Assembly (NCBI GenBank): GCA_963730365.1
Contig: CAVSRM010000019.1
Location: 1-64,000 of the forward strand
Origin: Fodinibacter sp963730365
Lineage (GTDB): Bacteria; Actinomycetota; Actinomycetes; Actinomycetales; Dermatophilaceae
Length of the DNA: 64,000 nucleotides
Direction: 5' to 3'
Both the position numbers and the translations under genes were made by a program. The notes beneath the pieces were generated by a model that was given only the letters and a program-made list of their open reading frames with translations, was not told the origin of the DNA and searched no databases. Shown here in pieces: positions 44,688-55,114 of this stretch. Position 1 is the stretch's first letter. Each line of letters starts with the position of its first letter.

Positions 44688-45610
44688 CCCTTGGTCGACC
44701 CGAGGGTCAGCCCGGACACGAACTGCTTCTGCAGCACGAAGAACACGATGAGCACGGGCAGGGCGACGATGATCGACCCGGCAGCGACGAGGTTGGTGTC
44801 CGCGAAGAACTGCCCGCGCAGGTTGTTCAGCGCGCTCGTCACGGGGTACTTCTCGCCGCGGGAGAGCAGCACGGTGGCCCAGAAGAACTCGTTGTAGATC
44901 CAGGTCACCTGCAGCGTCGCGAGGGCCGCGAGGGCCGGGCGCACGAGTGGCATCGTCAGCTGCCAGTACTGGCGCCAGACGCCCGCGCCGTCGAGCTCCG
45001 CGGACTCGTAGATCTCGTGCGGGAGGGTCTTCATGTAGTTGCTCAGCACGAAGGTGCAGAACCCCATCTGGAACGCCGTGTTCACGAGGATCAGGGCCCA
45101 GAAGCTGTTGAGCATCGTCCCGCTCGAGCTCATGAACTCCGGCAGCGGGATCTCGCGGAACATGCGGAACACGGGGATGAGAAGGGCCTGCGGCGGAAGC
45201 AGGTTGGCCGCCAGGAAGATCCCCAGCAGGGTGAGGTTGAAGCGGTAGGAGAAGCGGGCGAGCACGAAGGCGACGAGCGAGGAGAGGAAGAGCGTCAGGG
45301 CCACCGCGGGGACCGTGATGAGCAGCGAGTTCCTCAGGTGCAGACCGAAGTTGCCTCGAGTCCAGGCTTCCTTGTAGTTGTCCAGCGTCCAGCCACCGAG
45401 GGAGAGGTACCCGTTGGTCTGGGTGAAGGAGTAGTCCCGGAAGGAGTTGTAGAGCGCCCACAGCAGCGGGAACAGCCAGATGACCGCGAGGACCAGCATG
45501 ACGACCGTGGCGACGGTGCCGCGACGCCGGTTGATGACGCCGGTCCCGGTGCGCCGAGCCCGGACGTTGGCCTTCGTGACCGTCCTCGGCTCGGTCGTGG
45601 TGGCGGTCAT
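44684..45610 (-). CDS. Carbohydrate ABC transporter permease (MalG type)
   Basis: A 308-residue inner-membrane permease with six helices. The binding-protein-dependent transport motif is in ESAELDGAGVWRQYWQLTMP LVRPAL region (residues about 200-225), where the EAA loop contacts the ATPase. The N-terminal 30 residues are polar and cytosolic. ATG 45610 overlaps the stop of the MalF-type permease (ATGA). It forms a heterodimer with that protein. No ATPase gene is found in the operon, as usual for CUT1 importers that share an MsiK-type ATPase encoded elsewhere. Confidence 0.93.
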   Translation of the reverse strand: MTATTTEPRTVTKANVRARRTGTGVINRRRGTVATVVMLVLAVIWLFPLLWALYNSFRDYSFTQTNGYLSLGGWTLDNYKEAWTRGNFGLHLRNSLLITVPAVALTLFLSSLVAFVLARFSYRFNLTLLGIFLAANLLPPQALLIPVFRMFREIPLPEFMSSSGTMLNSFWALILVNTAFQMGFCTFVLSNYMKTLPHEIYESAELDGAGVWRQYWQLTMPLVRPALAALATLQVTWIYNEFFWATVLLSRGEKYPVTSALNNLRGQFFADTNLVAAGSIIVALPVLIVFFVLQKQFVSGLTLGSTKG

Positions 45611-46539
45611 GAGCGGTCCTCCCGGAAGACGATCCGTAGGTAGATCGTGATGAACACCGAGGAGATGACCATCATGATGACGGCCAGCGCCGAGCCGAAG
45701 CCGTAGCGGGTGGCCTCCCCGATGACGTTCTGGGACACCAGGGCCGAGATGAGCTCCAACCCGTTTCGACCCTTGTTGACGATCCACACGAGGTCGAAGG
45801 CCCGGAGGGACTCGATGACGACGATGACGAGCACGATGAGGTTGATCGGGCGCATCACGGGGAAGATGACGTGGAAGAACGTCTTCACCTCGCCCGCGCC
45901 GTCGACGGCCGCCGCCTCGCGCAGCGACCCGTCGACACCCTTGAGCCCTGCCAGGTAGAGCAGCATGACGTAGCCGGTGTGCCTCCAGGCCGTGGCGATG
46001 AGCACTGCCCACAGGTTGACGTCGGGATCTCCGTACCAGTCGACGTTGGAGCCGAAGACCTCGTTGATCAGGCCCTGGTCCGTGGAGTAGAACAGCTGCC
46101 AGATGAAGCCGACCAGGGCGAGCGACAACACCACGGGGAGGTAGAAGGCCGTCTGGTAGAAGCGGCTGCCCCACATCTCCCGGTCGAGGATCACCGCCAG
46201 GAGGACTCCCAGGATCGTCGGGAAGACGAACAGGAAGACCAACCAGATGAGGTTGTGCTGGATGGCGGGCCAGAACGGCGGGTAGATCGTCGTGATGTCG
46301 CGGTAGTTCTGGGCACCGACCCACTCGATGCCGTTGAACTGGAAGCCGTTCCACCTCGCGAAGGAGAGGAGCACCGAGGCCAGCGCAGGCAACCACACGA
46401 GCCAGACGACCAGCACGGTCGGCACGCCGATCATGGCCGCGATGACCAGCCGGTCGCGGGTGGACCGACGCTTCTCGACTCGACGTGTGCTCGTCGTCGC
46501 GCCCTTCGTCGTCGCGCCCTTGTCCGTGGTCGTCGCCAT
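45607..46539 (-). CDS. Carbohydrate ABC transporter permease (MalF type)
   Basis: A 310-residue permease, the partner of the MalG-type protein. A Thr/Lys/Arg-rich cytosolic tail (MATTTDKGATTKGATTSTRR) precedes the first helix, followed by five more. The EAA loop is in GSLREAAAVDGAGEVKTFFH near residues 205-225. The ATG at 46539 lies 14 bp after the solute-binding protein gene. Membership of the CUT1 family predicts di- or oligosaccharide import; the adjacent alpha- and beta-galactosidases point to galactosides. Confidence 0.93.
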   Translation of the reverse strand: MATTTDKGATTKGATTSTRRVEKRRSTRDRLVIAAMIGVPTVLVVWLVWLPALASVLLSFARWNGFQFNGIEWVGAQNYRDITTIYPPFWPAIQHNLIWLVFLFVFPTILGVLLAVILDREMWGSRFYQTAFYLPVVLSLALVGFIWQLFYSTDQGLINEVFGSNVDWYGDPDVNLWAVLIATAWRHTGYVMLLYLAGLKGVDGSLREAAAVDGAGEVKTFFHVIFPVMRPINLIVLVIVVIESLRAFDLVWIVNKGRNGLELISALVSQNVIGEATRYGFGSALAVIMMVISSVFITIYLRIVFREDRS

Positions 46540-46553
46540 GTCGGGTCTCGGCG

Positions 46554-47909
46554 TCAGCCGAGGATCGAGGCGGCCTGCTGCTGGATGGATGCCGTGATGG
46601 CGTCGATGTCGTCGGGGTTCTTGAGGAAGTCCTGGATGGACGCCGTGATCACGGTGTTCGCGAGGTCGGCGTTGGTGTCGCGGTCGAGGAACTGCGCGAT
46701 CGACGCCGCGTTCTGGACGACCTCGGCGGACTTCTTCTGGAGCTCGCCGTACGCCTCCGTGCTGGCGTTCGCATTGGCCGCGATGAACGGCGCCGAGGCC
46801 GCGTTGTTGCCCGCGTCGGCTGCCTCTGCCGTGCCCAGCCACGAGATGAACGCCTTGGCCGCCTCCTGGTCCTCGGCAGCGGACGCGACGCAGAAGCCGT
46901 CGATGGGGGCGTCGAGCGCATCGGAGCCGATGCTGGCGTCGAGCTCGGGGTAGGTGAAGAAGTCGAGGTCCTCCTGTGCGTCGGTCGGAACACCGTCGAC
47001 GACGAAGGTCCCGAGGAGGTACATCCCGCACTCCTCGTTGGCCATCGAGGTGGCGGCCTCCTGCCAGGTCCGGCCGAGGGCGTTCTCCTGGTGGTAGGGC
47101 AGCAGCGTCTTCCACGTCTCGAAGACCTGCTTGACCTCGGGGCTGTCCCACTGCTGCTCACCCCGGCACAGCTCCATGTGGAAGTCGTAGCCGTTGAGCC
47201 GCATGTCGAGGATGTCGAAGGTGCCCATCGGCGCCCAGGCGTCCTTCGCGGCGAAGGCGAAGGGGGTGATGTTCTTCCCCTGCATGTCCTCCATGAGCGC
47301 GTTCATCTCGTCGAACGTCGTGGGCTCGGTCCAGCCGTTCTTCTCGAAGACCGACTTGCGGTAGAAGACCGCCCACGGGTAGTAGCTCACCGGGACGAAG
47401 TACTGATTGCCGTCCGGGGCGGTTCCGGACTTCTTGAAGGCGTCGTTCAGGCCGTCGATGGGGTACACGTCGCTGATGTCGGCGATCAGGCCGTTCTCGG
47501 CGAACTGCGCCATGCGGTAGCCGGCGAACCAGGTGAAGACGTCGTCCGGCGTGCCCTGGAGGTAGGTGTTGATGCTCTCCTGGAAGGTGTTGTGGTCGAC
47601 CGCGTTGGTCGAGACCTCGACACCCGCCTTCGCCGCGTAGGCGTCGGCCATCCCCTGGAGCCGCTCGTAGGCGGGTCCGGACCCCTTGGCCTCGTTCATG
47701 CCGAACGACACCGGGCCGGGGGCAGCGCTGCCCCCACCGGAGGAGGACGAGGACGAGGTGTCGTCACCACAGGCACCCAGCAGGGTCGGCGCTCCCAGCA
47801 GTGCACCCGCACCGAGGGCCCCCCGCAGCAGGTTCCGGCGGTTCACGCCGCTGACGGACGCGGGAACGGTGCCGCTGAGGGACAGATCACGAGGGGCCGG
47901 ACGTGCCAT
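46554..47909 (-). CDS. Sugar-binding lipoprotein of the ABC importer
   Basis: A 451-residue extracellular solute-binding protein (family 1). The N-terminus has a twin-arginine-like NRRNLLRGALGAGALLG followed by the lipobox TLLGAC, so the mature protein is lipid-anchored; a Ser-rich linker follows. The binding-protein core has FTWFAGYRMAQFAENGLI and VPVSYYPWAVFYRKSVFEKN. ATG 47909 is chosen for its very good RBS (AAAGGAG, 47922-47916); a start at 47963 would add 18 residues before the signal. It is first in the operon and should be the most abundant product. Confidence 0.93.
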   Translation of the reverse strand: MARPAPRDLSLSGTVPASVSGVNRRNLLRGALGAGALLGAPTLLGACGDDTSSSSSSGGGSAAPGPVSFGMNEAKGSGPAYERLQGMADAYAAKAGVEVSTNAVDHNTFQESINTYLQGTPDDVFTWFAGYRMAQFAENGLIADISDVYPIDGLNDAFKKSGTAPDGNQYFVPVSYYPWAVFYRKSVFEKNGWTEPTTFDEMNALMEDMQGKNITPFAFAAKDAWAPMGTFDILDMRLNGYDFHMELCRGEQQWDSPEVKQVFETWKTLLPYHQENALGRTWQEAATSMANEECGMYLLGTFVVDGVPTDAQEDLDFFTYPELDASIGSDALDAPIDGFCVASAAEDQEAAKAFISWLGTAEAADAGNNAASAPFIAANANASTEAYGELQKKSAEVVQNAASIAQFLDRDTNADLANTVITASIQDFLKNPDDIDAITASIQQQAASILG

Positions 47910-47932
47910 GGGTGTCTCCTTTGACGTATGGC

Positions 47933-47958
47933 GGTTCTGACAGATTCGATCAGAAACC
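47933..47958. promoter_or_regulatory. Imperfect inverted repeat in the galactoside control region
   Basis: GGTTCTGA and TCAGAAACC (47933-47940 and 47950-47958) form an inverted repeat with one extra base in the right arm. It lies between the binding-protein ATG and its predicted promoter, where a repressor would block transcription. Confidence 0.4.
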
Positions 47959-47973
47959 AACAACTCTTCACGA

Positions 47974-48003
47974 ATCGTCGTTGACGAGAACCCTCGATGT
48001 CAA
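47974..48003 (-). promoter_or_regulatory. Promoter of the sugar ABC / GH36 operon
   Basis: On the minus strand TTGACA (48003-47998) is separated by 18 bp from GACGAT (47979-47974). Transcription would start near 47967 and run through the 47933-47958 inverted repeat into the binding-protein gene. Confidence 0.5.
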
Positions 48004-48019
48004 GACCCGTACGTCACGC

Positions 48020-48034
48020 TTCGATAACGTCGAA
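48020..48034. promoter_or_regulatory. TTCGA-N5-TCGAA operator candidate
   Basis: A perfect inverted repeat with TTCGA and TCGAA arms around TAACG. It sits near the middle of the 243-bp divergent region, just behind the ABC promoter and about 120 bp before the GH42 start. The DeoR-type regulator of the module is the natural candidate ligand (inference). Confidence 0.45.
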
Positions 48035-48115
48035 CCTACGGGCAGTTCGTGATGCGCCGGGGCTCGGTGGACAGCTGGGCCACCCGTCGCCCGGCTGCGG
48101 GAGTGTGCGTATCTG

Positions 48116-48145
48116 TTGACAAGTGTTTGATCCTCACCCCACACT
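48116..48145 (+). promoter_or_regulatory. Promoter of the GH42-deoR-galT operon
   Basis: TTGACA at 48116-48121, an 18-bp spacer and CACACT at 48140-48145. Seven bases then lead to the ATG at 48153, predicting a leaderless transcript. Confidence 0.5.
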
Positions 48146-48152
48146 GTCCCCC

Positions 48153-50141
48153 ATGCGTGCGTGGCCCAACGACAGGGTGACTCTCGGCGGCGACTACAAC
48201 CCGGAGCAGTGGCCTCGCGACGTCTGGGACGAGGACATGGGGCTCATGCGAGCCGCGGGGGTGAGCTTCGTCAGCCTCGGCATCTTCTCGTGGTCCTGGC
48301 TCGAGCCGTCGAAGGGCGAGTACACCTTCGACTGGCTCGACGAGATCATGGACCTCCTCCACGAGAACGGGATCGCGGTCGACCTCGCCACCGCCACGGC
48401 GACCCCACCGCCCTGGCTCTCGACGGCCTACCCGGAGATCCTGCCCGTCGACCGCGAGGGTCGCACCCTGTGGCCCGGGAGCCGGCAGGCCTGGTGCCCC
48501 TCCTCGCCCCTGTACCGCGAGATGGCCCTCAACCTCTCCGACCGGCTCGCGCACCGCTACCACGACCATCCGGCTCTGGCCATGTGGCACGTCTCCAACG
48601 AGTACGCGTGCCACAACCTGCCCTGCTACTGCGACACCTGTGCCGTGACGTTCCGCCGGTGGCTCGAGCGCCGCCACGGCAGCCTCGACGCCCTGAACGA
48701 CGCGTGGGGGACGGCCTTCTGGAGCCAGCGCTACACGGCGTGGGACGACATCCTCCCGCCACGCCTGACGACGACCTTCAACAACCCGACGCACGTCCTG
48801 GACTACTCACGCTTCGGCTCGGACACCCTGCTGGACTTCTACCTCGCCGAGCACGAGGTCATCAGGCGCCACTCCCCCGATGTGCCCGTCACGACGAACT
48901 TCATGACGCTGAGCCACTTCCGGCTGCTGGACTACCACGACTGGGCTCCGCACCAGGACGTCGTCAGCACCGACCACTACGTCGTCGACGCGCTCGACCA
49001 CCCCCGGGCCGAGCTCTCCTTCAGCGGGGACCTCACCCGCGGCCTCGCCGGCGGCCGCTCGTGGATGCTCATGGAGCACTCGACCAGCGCCGTCAACTGG
49101 CAGCCCGTCAACCCGGCGAAGCTGCCCGGGCAGACCATCCTCGACTCCCTCGCCCACGTGGCCCGCGGAGCCGACGACCTCGGTTTCTTCCAGTGGCGCC
49201 AGTCCCGTGCGGGGTCGGAGAAATACCACTCGGCGATGGTGCCGCACGCCGGCGAGGACAGCGATCGATTCCGCGAGGTCTGCGAGCTCGGCGCCATCGC
49301 GGCCCGGCTCGGGGAGCTGCGCGGCTCCCGGGTGGAGGCGGACGTCGCGATCCTCTGGGACTACCAGTCCGAGTGGGCCGTGGCCGGGCCCTGCATGCCC
49401 TCGAGTGACCTCGACTACGTCACCGCGGCCCACACCGTGCACCGGCTGCTGCGGGACCGTGGCATCACCTGCGACGTCGTGCACCCCGACACCGACCTCA
49501 CGGGCTACCGGATGGTCGTCGTCCCCACCCTCTACCTCGTCTCCGACGCCCAGGCTGCCGCCATCGCCGACGCAGCCCGGGCCGGCGCCCACGTCGTCGT
49601 CACCTACTTCTCGGGCATCAGCGACCCCGACGACCACGTGCGGCTCGGCGGCTACCCCGGGGCGTTCCGCGACCTGCTGGGTGTTCGGGTGGAGGAGTTC
49701 TTCCCCCTGCGGTCCGAGGAGCGGGTCGCGCTCTCAGGCGGTGGGACCGGGACGGTGTGGAGCGAGGACGCCCGCGTCGTGGACACCGAGGTGATCCACT
49801 CCTATGCCGACGGCCCGCTCTCCGGCCGGCCGGCCGTCACCCGGCGGGTGGTCGGCGGTGGCGCGGCCTGGTACCTCGGCACCCTTCCCGACGACCTGAC
49901 CCTGGGCGCCCTGCTCGAGCGGGTGACGGCCGATGCCGGAACTCGCCCGGCCTCGCCGGCGCCGGTGGGCGTCGAGGTCGTGCGGCGCAGCGATGGGGAG
50001 CAGCGCTGGCTCTTCGTCCTCAACCACACCGAGGAGCCGTGCGAGGTCACCGTCAGTGGCCGCGACCTCGTGGAGGACGCGGACGTCGGTCCGGTCCTCA
50101 CGCTCCCGGGCCGCACCGCCGCCGTCGTCAGGGAGGACTGA
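48153..50141 (+). CDS. GH42 beta-galactosidase
   Basis: A 662-residue glycoside hydrolase family 42 enzyme that hydrolyses lactose and related beta-galactosides. The start region GGDYNPEQWPRDVWDEDMGL is family-typical. Acid/base E150 lies in WHVSNEYACHNLPCYCDTC, which also contains the cysteines of the GH42 zinc cluster. Nucleophile E308 is in WMLMEHSTSAVNW. The trimerisation domain (about 390-590) and the C-terminal beta domain are complete. No signal peptide is present. ATG 48153 is preferred to GTG 48123 because of the promoter spacing. It diverges from the sugar ABC operon and precedes deoR and galT on the same strand. Confidence 0.95.
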   Translation: MRAWPNDRVTLGGDYNPEQWPRDVWDEDMGLMRAAGVSFVSLGIFSWSWLEPSKGEYTFDWLDEIMDLLHENGIAVDLATATATPPPWLSTAYPEILPVDREGRTLWPGSRQAWCPSSPLYREMALNLSDRLAHRYHDHPALAMWHVSNEYACHNLPCYCDTCAVTFRRWLERRHGSLDALNDAWGTAFWSQRYTAWDDILPPRLTTTFNNPTHVLDYSRFGSDTLLDFYLAEHEVIRRHSPDVPVTTNFMTLSHFRLLDYHDWAPHQDVVSTDHYVVDALDHPRAELSFSGDLTRGLAGGRSWMLMEHSTSAVNWQPVNPAKLPGQTILDSLAHVARGADDLGFFQWRQSRAGSEKYHSAMVPHAGEDSDRFREVCELGAIAARLGELRGSRVEADVAILWDYQSEWAVAGPCMPSSDLDYVTAAHTVHRLLRDRGITCDVVHPDTDLTGYRMVVVPTLYLVSDAQAAAIADAARAGAHVVVTYFSGISDPDDHVRLGGYPGAFRDLLGVRVEEFFPLRSEERVALSGGGTGTVWSEDARVVDTEVIHSYADGPLSGRPAVTRRVVGGGAAWYLGTLPDDLTLGALLERVTADAGTRPASPAPVGVEVVRRSDGEQRWLFVLNHTEEPCEVTVSGRDLVEDADVGPVLTLPGRTAAVVRED

Positions 50142-50143
50142 CG

Positions 50144-50961
50144 GTGCTCGCCAGCCAGCGCCGGGCCGCCATCCTCTCCATCGTCCAGGATGCCGGCGCC
50201 GCGCGGGTCTCGGAGCTCGTCGAGCAGCTCGGCGTGTCCGACATGACGGTTCGTCGCGACATCGAGCGCCTCGACACCGAGGGTCTCCTCGAGCGGGTGC
50301 ACGGTGGGGCCCTCGCCGTCCTGCCCCCCGCCACCGACGAGCCGGGCTTCAACGCGAAGTCCGCGCTGATGACGGCGGCGAAGCAGGCGATCGCCGCGGC
50401 CGCGGCGACGCTGGTGGAGCCGGGTTCGACGATCGGCATCTCGGCGGGGACGACGACGTACGCGTTCGCCGGAGCCATCCGGAACATCCCGCACCTGACG
50501 GTCGTGACGAACTCCGTCCCCGTGGCCCAGCTGCTGCACGAGTCGCCCGGCGCCGGGCACGTCGTGGTGCTCACCGGCGGCGTGCGCACCCCGTCGGATG
50601 CCCTCGTGGGTCCGGTCGCGGTGGCGGCCTTGGAGGGCCTGCACGTCGACCGGCTCTTCCTGGGGGCGCACGGCATCGACCGTGAGGCCGGGCTGACCAC
50701 GCCCAACCTCGTCGAGGCCGAGACCAACCGCGCCCTGGTCCGGGCCAGCCGCTCGGTGGCCGTGCTCGCCGACCACACCAAGGTGGGCATCGTCGGCCTG
50801 TCGACCTTCATGCAGTTGCACGAGGTCGACACCCTGATCACCGACTCAGGGATCCCGTCGAGGTCCCGCGCCATGCTCGAGGAGCTCGTCGAGCACCTCG
50901 TCCTCGCCGACTCGGTCCCGCCGGGAAACACGCGCGTGGCAGAGGGAGCGGGGAGGCCGGG

Positions 50962-50965
<4 letters not shown>
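50144..50965 (+). CDS. DeoR-family transcriptional regulator
   Basis: A 273-residue sugar-responsive repressor. The N-terminal DeoR helix-turn-helix (SQRRAAILSIVQDAGAARVS then ELVEQLGVSDMTVRRDIERL) covers residues 4-58. The C-terminal ISOCOT-fold sensor has GISAGTTTYAFAGAI and RLFLGAHGIDREAGLTTPN, where phosphosugars bind. GTG 50144 follows GGGAGGAC by seven bases and lies 2 bp after the GH42 stop. The stop overlaps galT (ATGA). It probably represses both arms of the galactoside module and is relieved by galactose-1-phosphate or a related metabolite. Confidence 0.93.
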
Positions 50966-52077
<1,112 letters not shown>

Positions 52078-52172
52078 GCCGGGCGTCGGGTGCCGCGAGC
52101 CGCGTCATCCGGGCCGTCACCATCCGAACCTGTCCCTCGTCGATGACCCCGTCCGCCGACGCCCGGCGCGGG

Positions 52173-52778
52173 TCAGGCCCGCTCGGCGGGCCCGGGCATC
52201 CAGGACCGGTCGGCGGCGAGCCGCTCCAGGACCTCCACGAGCATCGCGCGCTCGACGACCTTGATCCGCTCGTGGAGCGACTCCACCGTATCGCCACCCT
52301 CGACCCGGACCGCCTGCTGCTCGATGACCGGCCCGGTGTCGACGCCGGCATCCACCCAGTGGCAGGTGCACCCGGTCACCCGAACCCCGTGCTCCAGCGC
52401 ATCGGTCACCGCGTGTGCTCCCGGGAAGCTGGGCAACAGGGCGGGGTGGGTGTTGAGCACCCGGTGCGCCCCCAGGACGGCCGGGCCGAGCACCTTCATG
52501 AACCCCGCCGACACCACGAGGTCGGGATCCGCCTCGGCCAGGAGCCGCGAGAGGTCCTGGTCCCAGTCCGAGCGCGTGGCGTAGTCGGGAAGCCGGCAGA
52601 CGAACGTCGGGATGCCGTGGCGCACCGCGCGCTGCTGGCCGCCGGTGCCGTCTCGGTCCGCCCCCACCACGACGACGCTGAAGCGAGACCCCTCCTCCTG
52701 AGCGGCATCCAGGAGAGCCTGGAGGTTGCTGCCCGACCCGGACACGAGCACGGCCAGCCGCAGGGGCGCCTCGGTCAT
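52173..52778 (-). CDS. purN: Phosphoribosylglycinamide formyltransferase
   Basis: PurN transfers a formyl group from 10-formyl-THF to GAR, the third step of purine synthesis; 201 residues. It opens with LAVLVSGSGSNLQALLD, and the phosphate-binding and catalytic region has the Asn-His-Asp set: RVLNTHPALLPSFPGAHAV (catalytic N and H) and HWVDAGVDTGPVIEQ (catalytic D). The ATG at 52778 overlaps the perM stop by four bases, so expression is coupled to perM. purH normally follows; here the galactoside module begins about 95 bp downstream. Confidence 0.97.
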   Translation of the reverse strand: MTEAPLRLAVLVSGSGSNLQALLDAAQEEGSRFSVVVVGADRDGTGGQQRAVRHGIPTFVCRLPDYATRSDWDQDLSRLLAEADPDLVVSAGFMKVLGPAVLGAHRVLNTHPALLPSFPGAHAVTDALEHGVRVTGCTCHWVDAGVDTGPVIEQQAVRVEGGDTVESLHERIKVVERAMLVEVLERLAADRSWMPGPAERA

Positions 52779-54028
52779 CGGCGCAGCCGCCAGGCATCGC
52801 GGGTGACCACGAGCAGGGCGCCGAGGAGCATCTCGAGGAACACCGACCCGGTCAGCAGCAGGGTCGGTGCGCCCACGGAGGCGAGCCGGAACTGGCCCAA
52901 GGAGCCCCCGGCGAGGGCGTCGAGGGCACCGAGCACGAGGGCCCCGACGAGGCAGGCGGCGCTCGCGACCCCGGCCTTGGTGCGCAGGCGGGACAGCCTG
53001 GCCACGGTGTCCAGCGAGCGTTTCCCGACCCAGGCACCGACCCCGACGATGACCACAGCGCTCAGCGCCGTGAACCACGGGTACGTCGCCGGTTCGGGGA
53101 GCGCCCCCAGGACCGGGACCATGGGGAGCAGACCACTGGTGGAGCCGCTCCACGTCGTGGAGCCTCCGTCCACCACGTGGAAGCCCGGCCCCGCGAGGAA
53201 GGAGACCGCCCACAGGGCGAGGTTCGGCACGGCGCCCAGCTGGGCCACGAGGAGAACCGCCGAACCCACGCCTCCGGCGCCCAACGCCGCGTGGACGGCC
53301 GAGACCTCCCCCCAGGAGAGAGCGACCAGGCCCAGGACGATGAGCACGCCGACGGCCAACAGCACCCCGGCGCCGGCGAGCCCCGGACGGAGACCCCGCC
53401 GGAAGGCATCGGGCACCCGGACACGACCAAGGCGGGCACCGAGCACGTCGGGGTCTCCGGAGACGACCGGTCGGAGCGCCCACGCGAGACCCGCACCCGG
53501 CACGAGGACGACCGGGAGGAGGAGCGAGGGGGGGCTGAGGCCGAAAGGGCCGGCGATGGCGAGCCATGTCGCCGCGGCGACCACCACGGCATACCCGCCC
53601 CACCAGGACCCCAGCGCGGCTGCCAGTGGCCCGGGGAGCAGGCCGCGCCAGTGCTCGCCGTCGGTGGACACGTCGACCATCGCCTCGCGGGCGCCGAAGC
53701 GCGCGACGACGACGAGGAGTGCGAGGCCGAGAAGGGGGACCACGGAGATGGCGACCGGTCCGGCCGTGAGGTGCGCCCCACCGGTGAGCAACCACAGCGC
53801 CGCGCCCGTGCCGACGGCGCTCCACGGCGAGCCCTCGGCTCGGGGCTCCAGCAGCCAGGCGAGCACGACCGGCACGAGGACGATGAGCAGGGAGGTCAGA
53901 CCCGTGCCGAGCCCCGCGAGCAGACCCCGCACCCACGGCCCGCGCCGGGCCGACCAAGGCCCGGTGGTGGCCTCGTCGGTGTCCTCACCCCCGGGTAGGG
54001 CGGAGCGCAGGCGGTCGATGACGGTCAT
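52775..54028 (-). CDS. perM: PerM/DUF6350-type integral membrane protein
   Basis: A 417-residue membrane protein with about ten helices. Its place between sucD and purN matches PerM (Rv0955) of mycobacteria, which is linked to cell division; the family is also called DUF6350. Typical features are the Arg-rich N-terminus (VIDRLRSALPGGEDTD), GGYAVVVAAATWLAIAGPFG, and a small-residue-rich second half ending VVTRDAWRLRR. The ATG at 54028 has CACACT seven bases upstream, the same spacing as before the GH42 gene. Low sequence conservation makes the position the main evidence. Confidence 0.8.
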   Translation of the reverse strand: MTVIDRLRSALPGGEDTDEATTGPWSARRGPWVRGLLAGLGTGLTSLLIVLVPVVLAWLLEPRAEGSPWSAVGTGAALWLLTGGAHLTAGPVAISVVPLLGLALLVVVARFGAREAMVDVSTDGEHWRGLLPGPLAAALGSWWGGYAVVVAAATWLAIAGPFGLSPPSLLLPVVLVPGAGLAWALRPVVSGDPDVLGARLGRVRVPDAFRRGLRPGLAGAGVLLAVGVLIVLGLVALSWGEVSAVHAALGAGGVGSAVLLVAQLGAVPNLALWAVSFLAGPGFHVVDGGSTTWSGSTSGLLPMVPVLGALPEPATYPWFTALSAVVIVGVGAWVGKRSLDTVARLSRLRTKAGVASAACLVGALVLGALDALAGGSLGQFRLASVGAPTLLLTGSVFLEMLLGALLVVTRDAWRLRR

Positions 54029-54131
54029 CCGCACCAGTGTGCGACATCGCGGCGCCCGCACGTCCGAGCAACGCCGTGGCGGAACGAACTTCGTGACCGG
54101 ACGGCTGTCGTCGGCGGCTCCCGGAGCCGGA

Positions 54132-54174
54132 GACCCCGGGGAGACCGGGAAACCGTCCCTGCCTCACCGGGGTC
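54132..54174. terminator. Possible terminator hairpin after sucD
   Basis: Perfect arms GACCCCGG (54132-54139) and CCGGGGTC (54167-54174) lie about 30 bp downstream of the sucD stop on the minus strand. A second partial stem lies inside the loop. No T-run follows. Confidence 0.35.
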
Positions 54175-54201
54175 TTGGGATCACCCGACGAACCCGAGGG
54201 A

Positions 54202-55095
54202 TCAGGCGTTGAGCGAGCGCATGATCTCGCGCATCAGCTCCGCCGTGGCCGACGGGGTCTTGCCGACCTTGACCCCGGCTGCCTCGAGCGCCTCCTGCTT
54301 GGCGGCGGCCGTGCCCGCCGAGCCCGAGACGATGGCGCCGGCGTGGCCCATCGTCTTGCCCTCCGGGGCAGTGAAGCCCGCGACGTAGCCGACGACCGGC
54401 TTGGTGACGTGTTCCTTGATGTAGGCCGCCGCACGCTCCTCGGCGTCGCCGCCGATCTCGCCGATCATGACGATGGCATCGGTGTCCGGGTCGGCCTGGA
54501 AGGCCTCGAGGCAGTCGATGTGCGTCGTGCCGATGATCGGGTCGCCGCCGATGCCGACCGCCGTGGAGAACCCGTACTCCCTCAGCTCGTACATCATCTG
54601 GTAGGTCAGGGTGCCCGACTTGGAGACCAGGCCGATGCGTCCGGCACCCGCGATGTTCGCCGGGATGATGCCGGCGTTGGCGAGGCCGGGGCTGATCAGC
54701 CCGGGACAGTTCGGGCCGACGATGCGCGTGGTGCCCGCGGCCACCGAGTACGCATAGAACTCCGCGGAGTCCTTCACCGCGATGCCCTCGGTGATGACGA
54801 CGGCGAGCGGCACGGCCGCGTCGATCGCCTCCACGACGGCCGACTTCGCGAACGCAGGTGGCACGAAGATGACCGACACGTTGGCGCCGGTCGCCTCGAC
54901 GGCCTCGGCGACGGTGCCGTATACCGGCACGCTGACGTCGTCGTCGAAGTCGACGGTGGTGCCGGCCTTGCGCGGGTTGACACCGCCCACGATCGCCGTG
55001 CCCGAGGCGAGCATGCGCTGGGTGTGCTTCATGCCCTCGGAGCCGGTCATGCCCTGGACGATGACCTTGGAGTTCTCGTCGAGAAAGATTGCCAT
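54202..55095 (-). CDS. sucD: Succinyl-CoA synthetase alpha subunit
   Basis: The alpha chain of succinyl-CoA ligase (ADP- or GDP-forming), 297 residues. The CoA-binding Rossmann domain has VIVQGMTGSEGMKHTQRMLA near residue 11 and GGVNPRKAG. IVGPNCPGLISPG lies near 124, GRIGLVSKSGTLTYQMMYEL near 150, and the phosphorylated histidine is H251 in KTMGHAGAIVSG. The ATG at 55095 begins MAIFLDENSKVIVQG, as in relatives. It follows sucC by 19 bp and forms one operon with it. Confidence 0.98.
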   Translation of the reverse strand: MAIFLDENSKVIVQGMTGSEGMKHTQRMLASGTAIVGGVNPRKAGTTVDFDDDVSVPVYGTVAEAVEATGANVSVIFVPPAFAKSAVVEAIDAAVPLAVVITEGIAVKDSAEFYAYSVAAGTTRIVGPNCPGLISPGLANAGIIPANIAGAGRIGLVSKSGTLTYQMMYELREYGFSTAVGIGGDPIIGTTHIDCLEAFQADPDTDAIVMIGEIGGDAEERAAAYIKEHVTKPVVGYVAGFTAPEGKTMGHAGAIVSGSAGTAAAKQEALEAAGVKVGKTPSATAELMREIMRSLNA

Positions 55096-55114
55096 GTCAG
55101 TGTTTCCTGGCCCT